In this document: positions 63,367-64,000 of the stretch, one piece after another
Numbering within the stretch: the first letter of the stretch is position 1
Layout of the letters: each line of letters opens with the position of its first letter
NCBI RefSeq assembly: GCF_030867145.1
Contig: NC_134416.1
Span: 94,527,183 to 94,591,182 of the forward strand
Source of the DNA: Opisthocomus hoazin
Taxonomy: Eukaryota; Chordata; Aves; Opisthocomiformes; Opisthocomidae
Reading direction: 5' to 3'
Length of the DNA stretch: 64,000 nt
The notes under the pieces: generated by a model
Told to the model about the DNA's origin: nothing
The model's database searches: none
The model's input: only the letters and a program-made list of their open reading frames with translations
Made by a program: the position numbers and the translations under genes

Positions 63367-64000
63367 CTGCCATATTGGGTTTGCATGGCAAGGTTTTGGT
63401 AGCAGGGGGGCTACAGGAGTGGCTTGTGTGAGAAGCTGCGAGAAGATTCCCCCATGTCTGACAGAGCCAGTGCCAGCCGGCTCGAAGATGGACCCACCGC
63501 TGGCCAAGACTGAGCCCATCAGCAACGGAGGTATCGCCTCTGGGATAACGTACTTAAGAATGGGGAAAAAATGCAACAGGGGAGTGAGGAGTGAGAATGC
63601 GTGAGACAAGCAACTCTGCAGACACCAAGGTCAGTGAAGAAGGAGAAGGAGGAGGTGCTCCAGGCACCGGAGCAGAGATTCCCCTGCAGCCCATGGGGAA
63701 GACCACGGTGAGGCAGGCTGTGCCCCTGCAGCCCATGGAGGTCCATGGCGGTGCAGATCTCCACCTGCAGCCCATGGAGGACCCCACGCTGGAGCAGGTG
63801 GATGCCTGTAGGAGGCTGTGACCCCATGGGGAGCCCACACTGGAGCAGGCTCCTGCCAGGACCTGCGGACACTTGGAGAGAGGAGCCCATGCCAGGGCAG
63901 GTTTGCTGGCAGGGCTTGTGATGCCGTGGAGGACCCATGCTGGAGCAGCTGTTCCTGAAGGACTGCACCCCGTGGGAAGGACACACGCTGGGGCAGGGGA
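63367..64000 (+). mobile_element. LTR/ERVL-like element, 5' part, runs off the window
   Basis: It begins near TGCCATATTGGGTTTGCATG and continues through a CTCTGGGATAACGTAC-TTAAGA core-promoter-like segment into a GC-rich part. That part carries three copies of CTGCAGCCCATGG (near 63684, 63726 and 63766) and several CTGGAGCAG motifs. This order resembles a dispersed avian ERVL-type LTR and leader as I remember it. The long overlapping frames at 63519-63986 are by-products of the GC-rich repeats, not genes. Confidence 0.55.

Noticed and set aside
63519-63986. Several overlapping frames rich in repeated GCR and PMG phrases
   Set aside because: They arise from the GC-rich short repeats of the LTR-like element.
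1-64000. CRISPR arrays, operons, tRNA or rRNA genes
   Set aside because: No regular spacer-repeat array was seen and the DNA is clearly vertebrate. I recognised no tRNA or rRNA, though a tRNA scan was not possible here.

Overview
This window looks like bird nuclear DNA. The evidence is several CR1 LINE fragments that end in the avian-type ATTCTATG/ATTCTGTG tail, LTR pieces that resemble avian ERVL-type elements, and spliced vertebrate exons with GT-AG boundaries in long introns. Nothing here is bacterial or organellar. I cannot name the species; the LTR types hint at a neoavian bird, from memory only.

The only genes I can support form a tandem array of three copies of CMBL (carboxymethylenebutenolidase homolog, dienelactone-hydrolase family), all on the minus strand between about 26.9 and 57.5 kb. 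Each copy has the same five coding exons with the same intron phases. Copy A (26957-32054) is intact, encodes 245 residues and keeps the Cys132/Asp179/His212 triad. Copy B (38172-47376) keeps all exons and splice sites, but has lost one base in exon 3 and has a stop exactly at the codon for the catalytic Asp in exon 4, so it is a pseudogene. Copy C (51005-56214) is open throughout (242 residues), but its nucleophilic Cys codon is replaced by Ser (GFSWGG instead of GFCWGG). It may therefore be a serine-nucleophile paralogue or a catalytically altered one.

Left flank (1-26.9 kb): no supportable gene. It holds a degenerate CR1 piece (about 2.07-2.49 kb), a GC-rich block (5.3-6.2 kb), an old L3/CR1-like LINE (about 11.3-12.56 kb), and two larger CR1 copies with recognisable reverse-transcriptase remnants (20.15-21.29 kb minus, 23.29-24.78 kb plus). 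Inside the array are a solo-LTR-like fragment about 40 bp from a splice acceptor in copy A, three CR1 3' ends, a GC-rich interspersed repeat, and an uninterrupted (GGGAA)56 array in an intron of copy B. The right flank (57.5-64 kb) shows no gene. It ends in what looks like the start of an ERVL-type LTR element running off the window.

The most notable biology is the diverged fates of the three copies of one hydrolase gene: one conventional enzyme, one dead copy, and one with an open frame but a swapped nucleophile.
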